Notes under the pieces: generated by a model
What the model was told of the DNA's origin: nothing
Databases searched by the model: none
Seen by the model: the letters and a program-made list of their open reading frames with translations, nothing else
Assembly (NCBI RefSeq): GCF_000188155.2
Contig: NZ_KE124774.1
Span: 2,176,356-2,240,355 of the forward strand
Reading direction: 5' to 3'
DNA: 64,000 nucleotides
DNA from: Methylocystis sp. ATCC 49242
Lineage (GTDB): Bacteria; Pseudomonadota; Alphaproteobacteria; Rhizobiales; Beijerinckiaceae
Shown: positions 44,923-53,995 of the stretch, in pieces
Layout of the letters: the number at the start of each line of letters is the position of its first letter
Position numbering within the stretch: the first letter of the stretch is position 1
Made by a program: the position numbers and the translations under genes

Positions 44923-45248
44923 GTCGATGCCTCTTGGCCGTACGAAAAACGCGATGGGAGTTTTCAAGAACGACGCGGGACGGCGATCTCGAAGGCGCCA
45001 GAGCGCCAATATGGGCGCCGAATTTCGGGGTTCGTCAAATATTCGATGGCCGATCCCGTTTCGTTTCGCGCCTTCGCCAGCGGGACATGAGCGCAGCGCA
45101 GCCCGTTGATGTATTTGACCAAAATGTCGACATCCGTCTTGCGCCGGGCGACGATTTCGACGCCTGTTCGCCGCTGCGGCCAATTTTGAATTGCCACAAT
45201 CTGCGGACAGATTATGGTCTGTCCACACGATTCAGCCACGGGCCTCTC

Positions 45249-45911
45249 ATGTCTTTTCCGTTCTTTACGCTTTCCCGCCGCAGCCTGCTTTCCCTCGCCG
45301 CCGGGGCTCTGGCCTTCGCCGCCACGCCTGCGCTTGCCGAAAAATCCTCGTCCGGCAAGGTCTCGATGGAGGAGCTGATGGGGCCGAACGCCCTGCCCGA
45401 CGTGGTCGAGGGCGGAGCCGACGCGCCTGTCACGATCGTCGAATACGCCTCGATGACCTGCAGCCACTGCGCCGCCTTCCATCACGAAGTCTATCCGGCG
45501 CTGAAGAAGAACTATATCGACACGGGCAAGGTGAAATTCATCCTGCGCGAGTTTCCGCTCGATCCGCTGGCGACGGCCGCCTTCATGCTCGCGCGCGAAC
45601 TCGGCGACAAGCGCGACGCCGCTGTCGACCTGCTGTTCTCGCAGCAGAAGAACTGGGCATTCACCGACAAGCCGCTCGACGGCCTCGCGAATGTGCTGAA
45701 GCAGGCGGGCCTGGGCCAGGAGAAATTCGAGGCGATCCTGAAAGATCAGGCGCTCTATGAGAAGGTGAACAAGGTGCGCGAACGCGGCTCCGAGAAATTC
45801 GGCGTTAATTCGACTCCGACCTTCTTCGTCAACGGAGACAAATACACCGGCGAGATAAGCGTCGCCGATTTCGACAAGATCATCGCGGCGCATACGCCCG
45901 CCCCGAAGTGA
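45249..45911 (+). CDS. DsbA-family periplasmic thiol:disulfide oxidoreductase
   Basis: A 220-residue exported thioredoxin-fold protein. Residues 1-30 form a signal peptide with a twin-arginine-like start (LSRRSLLSLAAGALAFAATP). The active site is CSHC in EYASMTCSHCAAFHHEVYPA (near residue 75), and the cis-proline loop reads GVNSTPTFFVNG. A helical insertion lies between them (residues 105-175). It belongs to the DsbA/Thioredoxin_4 branch common in alphaproteobacteria, acting in periplasmic disulfide formation. It is divergent from the multicopper oxidase and convergent with recR, with a shared terminator. Confidence 0.88.
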   Translation: MSFPFFTLSRRSLLSLAAGALAFAATPALAEKSSSGKVSMEELMGPNALPDVVEGGADAPVTIVEYASMTCSHCAAFHHEVYPALKKNYIDTGKVKFILREFPLDPLATAAFMLARELGDKRDAAVDLLFSQQKNWAFTDKPLDGLANVLKQAGLGQEKFEAILKDQALYEKVNKVRERGSEKFGVNSTPTFFVNGDKYTGEISVADFDKIIAAHTPAPK

Positions 45912-45947
45912 CGGGTCTCGCCCGACATCGGGAATAACTGGACGACG

Positions 45948-45978
45948 AATGGCCGGGGCGGACCCGGCCATTTCTTTT
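45948..45978. terminator. Strong rho-independent terminator between dsbA-type gene and recR
   Basis: AATGGCCGGG (45948-45957) and CCCGGCCATT (45963-45972) form a perfect ten-base stem with a five-base loop, followed by TCTTTT. It ends the plus-strand transcript. On the minus strand the downstream run is less U-rich, but the symmetric AATGG/CCATT base may allow bidirectional action. Confidence 0.85.
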
Positions 45979-45984
45979 ACAGGC

Positions 45985-46590
45985 CTAAAAACTCGTCCGC
46001 CGCTCCAGCGCCGCGGCGAGCGTGCCTTCGTCCAGGTAATCGAGTTCGCCGCCCACCGGCACGCCATGAGCGAGCCGCGTCACCTTCACGCCGAAGGGGG
46101 ACAGGAGATCGGCAATGTAATGCGCGGTCGTTTGGCCATCGACGGTGGCGTTGACGGCCAGCACGATCTCGCGGATTTCTCCGGCGCGAACACGCTCGAT
46201 GAGGCTTGCGATCGTCAGATCGTCCGGCCCGACGCCGTCGAGCGGCGACAGCACGCCGCCGAGCACATGATAACGGGCGTTGAGCAGTCCCGCCCGCTCC
46301 AGCGCCCAGAGATCGGCGACAGTCTCCACGACGACGAGGATCGACGGATCGCGCCGCGCGTCCCGGCAGATGGTGCAGGGATCGCTCGTATCGATGTTGC
46401 CGCAGACGGAGCAGGAAACGATGCGTTCCTGCGCGACGCGCATGGCGTCGGAAAGCGGCGCGAGCAATTCCTCCCGCTTGCGGATGAGATGCAGCGCCGC
46501 GCGGCGCGCCGAACGCGGGCCGAGCCCCGGCAGTCGCGCAAGGAGCTGCACCAGCCGTTCGATTTCGGGGCCTGCGACGCGTTCCGCCAT
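45985..46590 (-). CDS. recR: Recombination mediator RecR
   Basis: A 201-residue protein of normal family length. It has the helix-hairpin-helix ([20 protein letters not shown]), the four-cysteine zinc finger ([16 protein letters not shown]) and a Toprim domain ([19 protein letters not shown], then [17 protein letters not shown]). The C-terminus has [16 protein letters not shown]. RecR works with RecO and RecF to load RecA at single-stranded gaps. It starts nine bases after the YbaB-family gene and ends the ffs-dnaX-ybaB-recR cluster. Confidence 0.95.
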   Translation of the reverse strand: MAERVAGPEIERLVQLLARLPGLGPRSARRAALHLIRKREELLAPLSDAMRVAQERIVSCSVCGNIDTSDPCTICRDARRDPSILVVVETVADLWALERAGLLNARYHVLGGVLSPLDGVGPDDLTIASLIERVRAGEIREIVLAVNATVDGQTTAHYIADLLSPFGVKVTRLAHGVPVGGELDYLDEGTLAAALERRTSF

Positions 46591-46599
46591 TGAAGGAAC

Positions 46600-46923
46600 T
46601 CAGAACGGCAGCTTGAAGCCCGGCGGCAACTGCAGCCCGCCCGTCATCGCCTTCATCTTTTCCGCCATGACTTCGTCGGCCCTGGCGCGCGCCTGCATAT
46701 GCGCGGTGACGATGAGGTCCTCGAGGATTTCCTTCTCCTCGGGCTTCACGAGGCTCGGGTCGATGGAGATTGATTTCATCGCGCCCTTGGCAGTGAGCCG
46801 CACTTTCACCAGCCCGCCGCCGGCCTCGCCCTCGACCTCGGTCTGTTCGAGTTCGAGCTGCGCCTCGGCCATTTTGGCCTGCATCTGCTGCGCCTGTTTC
46901 ATCAGGCCCATGAAATCCATCAT
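46600..46923 (-). CDS. YbaB/EbfC family nucleoid-associated protein
   Basis: A 107-residue small DNA-binding protein with the family core: MGLMKQAQQMQAKMAEAQLE, then VKVRLTAKGAMKSISIDPSL and DLIVTAHMQARARADE. It ends in GGLQLPPGFKLPF. Homologues form tweezer-like dimers that coat DNA and are nearly always found between dnaX and recR. Two adjacent ATGs follow GGAGAGAG; either may be used. It begins 12 bases after the dnaX stop. Confidence 0.93.
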   Translation of the reverse strand: MMDFMGLMKQAQQMQAKMAEAQLELEQTEVEGEAGGGLVKVRLTAKGAMKSISIDPSLVKPEEKEILEDLIVTAHMQARARADEVMAEKMKAMTGGLQLPPGFKLPF

Positions 46924-46935
46924 CTGCTCTCTCCG

Positions 46936-48768
46936 TTAGTCTTCATCGGGAGACATATCGTCATATTGCACGTCCGGCGCCTCGGAAGCGCCGGCGCCCT
47001 CGTCCTTGCTGCGCACCGCGACGATCTGCGCTCCGGGGAAGCGCGCAAGAACGCCCGCGACGACCGGATCGGCCTCGAGCCCCGAGCGGCGCTCGCGCTC
47101 CTGCGCGTCGCGGCGTTCCTTGATCGTCGGCGCGCCGCCCGCAGCGACGATCGACACCATCCAGCGCTCATTCGTCCACGCCTGCAACTTTTGCATGAGC
47201 GCCGAGGCGAGATCGCGCGAGCCGCCGGGGGCGAGCTCGAATTCGATGCGGCCGTGTTCGAAGCGCACGAGCCGCACATCCGATTCGAGCGCGAGCTTCA
47301 AGCGGATGTCGCGTTTCTCCTCGGCGAGCGCGACCAACGCATCAAAGCTCGCGATGGCGACGCCCTGCTGCTCCGGCGCCGGGGAAGCGGGCGCGGCGAC
47401 GGGACGAGCCGCGCTTTGGCTGCGCAGAGCCGGCGCGCCGCCGGCGATCGCGACGGGCGCGCCGCGTGACGGGGAGCCGCCCGGCGCGGGGGAGGCAGGC
47501 GCGGCGCCGCCGGCGCCATGTCCCAACTGTTTCAGCAACTCGCCCGGCGTCGGCATGTCGGCGGCGTAAGCGAGCCGCACCAGCACCATGTCGGCGGCCT
47601 GCAGGGGACGCTGCGAGCCGCGCAATTCGTCGACGCCCTTCATCAGTATCTGCCACGCGCGCGTCAGCGCGGGAACGGAAAGCCGCTCGGCCGCGTCCGA
47701 GCCGCGGCGTTTTTCCTCCGGCGTCAGCGCGGCGGATTGCGCCGTTTCGGGCGCGAGCTTCAGCCGCGTCGCGAGATGGGTGAACTCGGCAAGCTCCAGC
47801 AAAACCTGCGCCGGATCGGCGCCGCCGTTGTACTGGTCTTCCAGCAGCGCGATGGCCCGGCCGACGTCGCCGGCCATCACGGTCTCGAAGAGATCGATCA
47901 CCCGCGCCTTGTCGGCGACGCCGAGCATGAGGCGCAGATCATCCGCCGCAATCGCGCCGCCGGCGGCGTGCGCCGAGCCATAGGCGATCGCCTGATCGAG
48001 AAGGGAGAGCGCGTCGCGCGCGGAGCCCTCCGCCGCGCGGGCGATCATGGCGAGAGCGTCTGGCTCGATCGCCACATTTTCCTTCTCGCAAATTCCGCGC
48101 AAATGGCTGGCGAGCAGACCGGCGTCGATGCGGCGCAGGTCGAAGCGCTGGCAACGCGAGCGCACCGTCACCGGCACCTTGTCGATTTCGGTCGTCGCGA
48201 AGATGAACTTCACATGCTCCGGCGGCTCCTCGAGCGTCTTCAGCAGGCCGTTGAAGGCGGCCTTGGAGAGCATGTGCACTTCGTCGATGATGTAGACCTT
48301 GGTCCGCGCCATCACCGGGCGATAGCGTGCGTTGTCGATGATCTCGCGAACGTCGTCGATGCCGGTGTGGGAGGCGGCGTCCATCTCCAGCACGTCGACA
48401 TGACGCGAGTCGATGATCGCCTGACAATGGACGCCGAGTTCGTCCATGTGGATCGTCGGCTTGTCGATCGCGGGGCGGCCGTCTTTCGCCGGCAGTTCAT
48501 AATTGAAGGCGCGGGCGAGAATGCGCGCGGTCGTCGTCTTGCCGACGCCGCGCACGCCGGTCAGCAGATAGGCCTGATGGATGCGGCCGAGGTCAAAGGC
48601 GTTCTCCAGCGTGCGCACCATCGGCTCCTGGCCGATGAGGTCCGCAAAGGTCGTGGGACGATATTTGCGCGCCAGGACGCGATAAGCGGCGGCGGGCTCG
48701 GCGGCGGCGCCAAAGAGCGAGGGGCCATTGTCCGGCTCGAGCGACGGCTGGTCGTGCTCGTGGTCCAT
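46936..48768 (-). CDS. dnaX: DNA polymerase III subunit gamma/tau
   Basis: A 610-residue clamp-loader ATPase. After a 30-residue variable start come the AAA+ elements: LARKYRPTTFADLIGQE, Walker A GVRGVGKTTTARILARAFNY, Walker B IIDEVHMLSKAAFNGLL with LEEPPEHVKFIFATTE, and sensor 2 with the Arg in EGSARDALSLLDQAI. The zinc-finger cysteines of E. coli DnaX are largely absent, as is usual in this class. Residues 400-480 are an Ala/Pro-rich linker, and the C-terminal part (500-590) is the tau polymerase-binding region. The SRP RNA gene lies immediately upstream on the same strand. Confidence 0.95.
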   Translation of the reverse strand: MDHEHDQPSLEPDNGPSLFGAAAEPAAAYRVLARKYRPTTFADLIGQEPMVRTLENAFDLGRIHQAYLLTGVRGVGKTTTARILARAFNYELPAKDGRPAIDKPTIHMDELGVHCQAIIDSRHVDVLEMDAASHTGIDDVREIIDNARYRPVMARTKVYIIDEVHMLSKAAFNGLLKTLEEPPEHVKFIFATTEIDKVPVTVRSRCQRFDLRRIDAGLLASHLRGICEKENVAIEPDALAMIARAAEGSARDALSLLDQAIAYGSAHAAGGAIAADDLRLMLGVADKARVIDLFETVMAGDVGRAIALLEDQYNGGADPAQVLLELAEFTHLATRLKLAPETAQSAALTPEEKRRGSDAAERLSVPALTRAWQILMKGVDELRGSQRPLQAADMVLVRLAYAADMPTPGELLKQLGHGAGGAAPASPAPGGSPSRGAPVAIAGGAPALRSQSAARPVAAPASPAPEQQGVAIASFDALVALAEEKRDIRLKLALESDVRLVRFEHGRIEFELAPGGSRDLASALMQKLQAWTNERWMVSIVAAGGAPTIKERRDAQERERRSGLEADPVVAGVLARFPGAQIVAVRSKDEGAGASEAPDVQYDDMSPDED

Positions 48769-48845
48769 CTTCGTTCCGCGCTAGAAAGACGAAAGGCGCG
48801 AGGGCAGAAGCAGCAAGGCCCTGCGCAGCGCGCCTGTCGGAAAGG

Positions 48846-48943
48846 TAGGAGGCTGGACGAAGACCCGCTCAAGCTCGTTAGGGCTGCTTCCTTCCGGACC
48901 TGACCCGGTTGGCGAGTGAAACGTCCAACGCCAACCTCCCGGC
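48846..48943 (-). ncRNA. ffs: Signal recognition particle RNA (4.5S, ffs)
   Basis: The minus strand carries the SRP RNA core GGTCAGGTCCGGAAGGAAGC followed by AGCC, which is the conserved Ffh-binding hairpin with its GGAA tetraloop. Flanking arms GGGAGGTTGG...CGTTGGACG and CGTCCAGCCTCC close the rod-like helix, giving about 98 bases. It is a bacterial short form without an Alu domain. It stands about 80 bases upstream of dnaX, the arrangement found throughout the Hyphomicrobiales. Ends are estimated to within a few bases. Confidence 0.92.
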
Positions 48944-49106
48944 CCTTATGTGGCAGAGGACGCGCCCGGACGCAAGGGGGGCCTCGGCGCGCATTGCGGC
49001 GGCTGCGGATTTTCCGTTTTTCAGCGAAAACTGGCCTTTCGCCCCTTCCCCCTGCTCCCCGGCGGCGATACGAAGCCGTCGCTGTTTTTCATGCGCGGAG
49101 GCGCTC

Positions 49107-49874
49107 TTGCTGTCCTACTGGCTGTCGCAAACCCTGCCCATGATGGAAGTGACGCTGGTGCTGGCCTTCGTCGCTTTCGCAGCCTTCCTCGCCTGGCTCA
49201 GCTTCGCTTCGCCGCTCGCGCCCGTCCTGCAGGGCGCGCGGGGCGTCGTCCCGCCCTTCGTCAACATCGCCGGAACGCTCTTCGCGCTGATGGTGACCTT
49301 TCTTTCGCAGGACATCTGGGAGAGCAACCGGCAGGCGCGCCGCGCCATCAACAAGGAACATGAGTATTTGCTGACCCTTCGCGCGCTCAGCGAGGTGAAT
49401 GGAAGCGTCGACGAGACGCTTCGCGCCGCGATCCGCGAATATGTCGAGGCCGTCGTCGGCCTCGAATGGAAGACCATGGAGGACGGCGAGGGCGCGCCGG
49501 AGGCGCAAGCCGCGCTCGACCATCTCACGCGCGTCGTCGCCAGAACCTCAACTGACCGGCGTTTCGAGCGCGCGCTCACCGAAACCGCGCTGGGCCTCAA
49601 TTCCGCGCGCGAACAACGGCTTTCGATCGCCAACGCTTTTCCGGACGACCGGAAATGGGCGGCGGTTTTCCTGCTCGCATTTCTGACGCAGATCAGCCTC
49701 GCCGCGACCCACCTCGAGCGCCCGCGCCCGCAATTGATGGCGCAGGCGATCTTCGCCGGAGCGGCGGTGATCTCGCTCTCGCTGGTCGCCTCGGTCGAGA
49801 AGCCGTTCGAACCGCCGGACGCGACCAGCGCCCAGCCGCTCGCGGAAATATTGAATCTCATCCCGGAGAAGTGA
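49107..49874 (+). CDS. DUF4239 family membrane protein
   Basis: A protein of about 255 residues with two N-terminal transmembrane helices (residues 12-32 and about 48-70, PPFVNIAGTLFALMVTFLSQ), a helical soluble central region, and two C-terminal helices (AAVFLLAFLTQISLAAT and LMAQAIFAGAAVISLSLVAS). This is the bestrophin-like DUF4239 topology; its function is unknown. TTG 49107, with GGAGG just upstream, is chosen because it gives normal family length. The frame extends left to 48909, but that portion overlaps the SRP RNA and is non-conserved. ATG 49140 is an alternative. Confidence 0.75.
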   Translation: MLSYWLSQTLPMMEVTLVLAFVAFAAFLAWLSFASPLAPVLQGARGVVPPFVNIAGTLFALMVTFLSQDIWESNRQARRAINKEHEYLLTLRALSEVNGSVDETLRAAIREYVEAVVGLEWKTMEDGEGAPEAQAALDHLTRVVARTSTDRRFERALTETALGLNSAREQRLSIANAFPDDRKWAAVFLLAFLTQISLAATHLERPRPQLMAQAIFAGAAVISLSLVASVEKPFEPPDATSAQPLAEILNLIPEK

Positions 49875-49997
49875 GCGCCGCGGCGGCCGTATCCCCGGCT
49901 CTCGGAAGTTTTTTGCGCTGCAATTCACCTTTCCGCCGGAAAGCGGGTGCGCCGCAGCGACGCGCTTGCTAAAGAATGCGCGAAATCGAAAGGGAAA

Positions 49998-51146
49998 ATG
50001 CGCGTGAAAGACGCGAAAGCCACAGCCGCCGGGCGGCAGTCCGGGATCCTTGCCGCGATTCTCGGGCATTTCGAACACGAGGGATTCTCGCGCCGCGAGC
50101 CGAAGCTCCTTCAGCCGGCGGGCGTCTTCCTCGACCGTTCGGGCGAGGATTTCCGCGGGCGGCTCTATCTCACGAGCGACGCCTCGGGCGCGGAATTCTG
50201 CCTGCGCCCGGAATACACCATTCCCGTCTGCCTCGATTATCTCGCCTCCGGCGCGGCCGGAAAAGTCGCCGCCTACGCCTACGGCGGCTCGATCTTTCGC
50301 GCACCCGAACATGGCGCCGCCGGCGACGGCGAATTCCTACAGGCGGGCATAGAAAGCTTCGGCCGCGACGACCGCGAGGCGGCTGACGCCGAGATCATGG
50401 GGGCGGCGCTCGAAGCCGCCAAGGCTGGCGGCGCAGGCCCTCTCGCCGTGCATATCGGCGACGCGGGGCTCGTCGCCGCCTTTCTGGATCGTCTGGACCT
50501 GCCTTCCGTCTGGCGGCGGCGCATCGAAGCCGGCCACGCCCGCGGCCAGTCGCCGGCCGAAATCTTCGCGCCCCCGCAGCGCAACGGCGCCGCAGCCGAT
50601 CAGCGCGGCGTCCTCGCTGCGCTGACCAAGGTCGATCCCGCCGACGCCCGCCGCCTCGTCGAGGACCTGCTCTCCATCGCCGGGATCACGGCGGTCGGAG
50701 GACGCAGCGCGGCGGAGATCGCCGAGCGCTTTCTCGAGCAGGCGATGCTCGCCGAGGGCGCGGGCGTCCCGGCGGAGAAACGCGCCCTGGCCGAAGCCTT
50801 TTTCGCCATAGAGGGCGCGCCGGACGCCGCCTCGACGGCCCTGCGCCGCCTTGCCGACGACGCGAATCTCGATCTCGGCGCAGCGCTCGATTCATTCGAC
50901 ACGCGCTCGGGCTTCATCGCCGCGCGCGGACTGGGTCTCGACGACATGGTCTTTTCGGCGAGTTTCGCGCGCCATCTCGACTATTATTCCGGCTTCGTCT
51001 TCGAGGCGCGCCATGCGGCGGGCGGCGAGCCGGTGATCGGCGGGGGCCGCTATGATCGCCTGCTGAAAACGCTCGGCGCCGGGGCCGACATTCCGGCCGT
51101 GGGCGCGGCGATCTGGATCGACCGTCTGGCGGGAGACGCGGCATGA
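49998..51146 (+). CDS. hisZ: ATP phosphoribosyltransferase regulatory subunit HisZ
   Basis: A 382-residue paralogue of histidyl-tRNA synthetase without the anticodon-binding domain. It shows class II synthetase motifs [20 protein letters not shown] (motif 1 region), [20 protein letters not shown] and [20 protein letters not shown] (motif 2 region), and ends with [20 protein letters not shown] and GGRYDRLL (motif 3). Family members lack synthetase activity and activate HisG allosterically, responding to histidine. AAAGGGA precedes ATG 49998. Its stop overlaps the hisG start by four bases, so both subunits are made together. Confidence 0.92.
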   Translation: MRVKDAKATAAGRQSGILAAILGHFEHEGFSRREPKLLQPAGVFLDRSGEDFRGRLYLTSDASGAEFCLRPEYTIPVCLDYLASGAAGKVAAYAYGGSIFRAPEHGAAGDGEFLQAGIESFGRDDREAADAEIMGAALEAAKAGGAGPLAVHIGDAGLVAAFLDRLDLPSVWRRRIEAGHARGQSPAEIFAPPQRNGAAADQRGVLAALTKVDPADARRLVEDLLSIAGITAVGGRSAAEIAERFLEQAMLAEGAGVPAEKRALAEAFFAIEGAPDAASTALRRLADDANLDLGAALDSFDTRSGFIAARGLGLDDMVFSASFARHLDYYSGFVFEARHAAGGEPVIGGGRYDRLLKTLGAGADIPAVGAAIWIDRLAGDAA

Positions 51147-52111
51147 CAAAACTCATCGTCGCCTCGCCCTCCAAGGGCCGCCTGCAGGAAAACGCCAGCG
51201 CCTTCTTCGGCCGCGCAGGGCTGGAGCTCACGCAGGGACGCGGCGCGCGCGATTATCGCGGCTCGATCGCCGGCATGGACAGCGTCGAGGTCGCCTTCCT
51301 TTCCGCCTCCGAAATCACCGGCCGCCTCGCGCGCGGCGAGGTTCATTTCGGCGTGACCGGCGAAGACCTGATGCGCGAGGAGATCGCCGATCCCGAAAAC
51401 AAGGTCGAATTGCTCGCGCCGCTCGGCTTCGGTCACGCCAATGTCGTTGTCGCCGCGCCGCAGGCGTGGATCGACGTGCGCGGCATGGCCGATCTCGCCG
51501 ATGTCGCGGCCGGCTTCCGCGCCCGGCACGGGCGCGGCCTGCGCGTCGCCACCAAATATGTGAACACGACGCGGCGCTTTTTCGCACAGCATGACGTGAG
51601 CGACTATCGCATCGTCGAAAGCTCCGGCGCGACCGAGGGCGCGCCCGCCGCCGGCTCGGCCGACCTCATCGTCGACATCACCACGACCGGGGCGACCCTC
51701 GCCGCGAATGCGCTCAAGGTTCTCGACGACGGCGTGATCCTGCGCTCGCAGGCCAATCTCGTCGCCTCGCTGACCGCGCCCTGGGGCGAGACCGCGCGCG
51801 AAGCCGCGCGCGTCATCCTCTCGCGCATCGCGGCGGAAGAGGAAGCGCGCATGACGCGCGAGGTGCGGGCGACGCTGCCCGACCTCACCGACAAGATCAT
51901 CCGCAAGGCCGAAACGAAATTCGACGCCGCCCTGCGCGAGAGCGTCGGAGACACGGCGACCTTTACCTGCCCGGCGAAGAAAGTCGCGGGCCTCGCCGAC
52001 TGGCTGATCGGGCAAGGCGCAAAGAGCGTGACGAGCGCCCGGCTGGATTATGTGTTCCGCGCCGACAATGCGCTGTGGGCAAGACTGGCGGGGCGGCTCG
52101 ACGGACGCTGA
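51143..52111 (+). CDS. hisG: ATP phosphoribosyltransferase catalytic subunit HisG
   Basis: A 322-residue enzyme for the first step of histidine synthesis (ATP + PRPP). The catalytic domain reads [68 protein letters not shown] and the PRPP loop [20 protein letters not shown]. The short HisZ-dependent form is usually near 220-230 residues; this protein has roughly 90 more at the C-terminus, partly resembling a regulatory-type domain (residues 245-320). It sits directly behind hisZ with an ATGA overlap. Confidence 0.92.
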   Translation: MTKLIVASPSKGRLQENASAFFGRAGLELTQGRGARDYRGSIAGMDSVEVAFLSASEITGRLARGEVHFGVTGEDLMREEIADPENKVELLAPLGFGHANVVVAAPQAWIDVRGMADLADVAAGFRARHGRGLRVATKYVNTTRRFFAQHDVSDYRIVESSGATEGAPAAGSADLIVDITTTGATLAANALKVLDDGVILRSQANLVASLTAPWGETAREAARVILSRIAAEEEARMTREVRATLPDLTDKIIRKAETKFDAALRESVGDTATFTCPAKKVAGLADWLIGQGAKSVTSARLDYVFRADNALWARLAGRLDGR

Positions 52112-52188
52112 CAAGCGCCGCGCGCCCTTCTTTGCAGGCGCGTCGGCTCATCGCCGGCCGCTCGGGAATCGCGAAACAGCGTTTCGAC

Positions 52189-52422
52189 TTATTGGGCCTT
52201 GTAGATCTGATCTTCACGCACGGAGGCGACGCCTTCCACGCGCCGCAGCGCGTCGAGCAGATCGGCGCGCACGCGTCCGTTCACGATCATGAAACGCAGA
52301 TGCCGCTCGATGTGATCGAGTCCAAGTTTTTGCAGGGCTTGGACGATCTCCTCGATCCTCTGGGCCTGCGCCTTGTCGATGCGGATTGTCACATCGACGT
52401 TTCCCGACGCGCCACGTTCCAT
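52189..52422 (-). CDS. Small protein with inhibitor I9/propeptide-like pattern
   Basis: A 77-residue protein whose order of strands and helices (VDVTIRID, a helix QAQRIEEIVQALQKLGL, HLRFMIVNG, a helix VRADLLDALRRVEG, VASVREDQIYKAQ) matches the beta-alpha-beta-beta-alpha-beta propeptide fold of subtilisins, including the typical VASVREDQ end. Some databases label such proteins ketohydroxyglutarate aldolase, which has no support in the sequence. It begins 24 bases after the subtilase stop on the same strand, with GGGAGACG upstream. It may act as a chaperone or inhibitor of that protease; this is inferred. Confidence 0.65.
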   Translation of the reverse strand: MERGASGNVDVTIRIDKAQAQRIEEIVQALQKLGLDHIERHLRFMIVNGRVRADLLDALRRVEGVASVREDQIYKAQ

Positions 52423-52446
52423 TTCTTGTCGTCTCCCGGCGCCGCC

Positions 52447-53796
52447 TCATGGCTGCGGCGCTTGCAACAGGCCCTTGCCCACGTCACGAGCCGGGACGTT
52501 GAGCCGCCGCGTGAGTTGCAGCACGCGCGCCCATAGCGCCCAGCCGCGAAATGTCGCATCGGACTGGGCGATCAGCGCCGCGACGCCGGCCACATGCGGC
52601 GTCGCCATGCTGGTGCCGTCCCAGCGATCATAGCCGCCGCCGGGCAGAGAGGAAAGAATCCCGACGCCCGGAGCCGCGATGTCCACGTCCTGCCCCGGAT
52701 TGACGCCGCCGCAGGAGAAGGACGCCGGGTTGAAATTCTGGTCCACGGCGGCCACCGCCATTATTGTAGAGGCGTTCGCGGGCGAGCCAACAGGCGCGAT
52801 GCGCCGGGGGCGCTCGCTTTCATTGCCCGCGGCGGCGACCACCAGCACGCCAGAGTCCAGACAGACCTGCCCGATCTGCTCATAATCGGCGTTCGGCTGG
52901 TCGCCGACCCGCGTCGCCGCGCCGAGCGACATCGAAATGATCTGGCACCCTTGCTCCACCGCCCAATCCATTCCGGCGATGATGGACCGGTCGGTGCCGA
53001 AGCCGTCGTCGCCCAGCACCTTGCCCGCATAGATCTCGGCTTCATAGGCGACGCCGTAGCGCGGCGCCCTTTCGGGCCTGAGCGGTCCGCAAGCGGTTCC
53101 GATGCAATGCGTGCCATGCCCATGAACGTCGTTGGGCGAACTCTGGCTGGCGAAAAGCTTCTTTGTGACCGCTCGCCCCAGAAAATCCGGGTGGGTTTCG
53201 TCGAAACCGGTATCCAGCACCGCAATCTTGATCCCGGCGCCGGTGAGGCTGGAAAGCGGCGCCTTGACAGCCTGAAGACCCCAGGTGACGCTGCTCTCGT
53301 CGAAACGCTCGGCGGCCCTTTTGCCTTCGATGGCGGTCTCGCCGAGCAGACGGTCGATCAATTCGTTGACGCCGTCGCGATATCCCCTCAGATAATCGCG
53401 GTCGAAACCGCCGGCGTCGCTCAGCGAGGCGTGGCTCGGCCGGCCCGATCTGTCCGAGGCTGCGCCCAGGGCGCGATAGCTGTGCTCCGGCCGGATATTG
53501 CTGACGACCTTCTGCTCCCTCGCCTTTTCCAGCATCGGCTTGAGCCGCTCGCCGTCTCGGCGGACGATCGCGATGCCGAAGCGCTCGAAATATTGAACGT
53601 CGGCGCCGCCGAAGTCGTTCGGCACGGCGGCCGCGGCGCGGAAGTCCCGGGACGAGGCGACCTGAAATCCCTCGGACTCGAGCTGCCGGACGCCTGCCGC
53701 GGCCGCTCCGGGCGTGAAGCGCATCACCATGCCGAGGCGCGGAGAAGCTGGCGGGGCGGGGGTCGGACGGGAGGGCGGCGCGGGACGACGAGTCAT
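52447..53796 (-). CDS. Subtilisin-like (S8) serine peptidase
   Basis: A 449-residue subtilase. The catalytic triad is visible: Asp in IKIAVLDTGFDETHPDF (near residue 197), His in NDVHGHGTHCIGTACG (near 228) and Ser in RWDGTSMATPHVAGVAALIA (near 398), with the oxyanion Asn in VVAAAGNESERP. Residues 22-110 resemble an N-terminal I9-type prodomain (FGIAIVRRDGERLKPMLEKA). The first 20 residues are Pro/Arg-rich without a hydrophobic core, so no standard signal peptide is seen and it may be cytoplasmic or secreted another way. The small I9-like protein follows 24 bases downstream. Confidence 0.88.
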   Translation of the reverse strand: MTRRPAPPSRPTPAPPASPRLGMVMRFTPGAAAAGVRQLESEGFQVASSRDFRAAAAVPNDFGGADVQYFERFGIAIVRRDGERLKPMLEKAREQKVVSNIRPEHSYRALGAASDRSGRPSHASLSDAGGFDRDYLRGYRDGVNELIDRLLGETAIEGKRAAERFDESSVTWGLQAVKAPLSSLTGAGIKIAVLDTGFDETHPDFLGRAVTKKLFASQSSPNDVHGHGTHCIGTACGPLRPERAPRYGVAYEAEIYAGKVLGDDGFGTDRSIIAGMDWAVEQGCQIISMSLGAATRVGDQPNADYEQIGQVCLDSGVLVVAAAGNESERPRRIAPVGSPANASTIMAVAAVDQNFNPASFSCGGVNPGQDVDIAAPGVGILSSLPGGGYDRWDGTSMATPHVAGVAALIAQSDATFRGWALWARVLQLTRRLNVPARDVGKGLLQAPQP

Positions 53797-53995
53797 CTCA
53801 ATCTCCTTGAACAGAAAAGAAATATTGAATTGGCTCGCAAATCATTTTGCGAGCTTTCTTTAAAGCCGCATAATTATGATGTTCCTGCTCTCGCAGGACG
53901 TCAAGCGTCATATTTTGCTGACGTGATGGAGATCGAATACTTGAGCTTTACTTTTTCAACGGCGCTGTCGTGATCCATGCGCCTGGCGGCGGGCG

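Noticed and set aside
48909-49106. N-terminal extension of the DUF4239 gene
   Set aside because: It overlaps the SRP RNA gene and reads as non-conserved, Arg/Ala-rich sequence; a TTG with a good ribosome-binding site gives normal length.
52189-52422. Ketohydroxyglutarate aldolase as a name for the small protein
   Set aside because: At 77 residues it cannot be a TIM-barrel aldolase, and no Schiff-base lysine motif is present.
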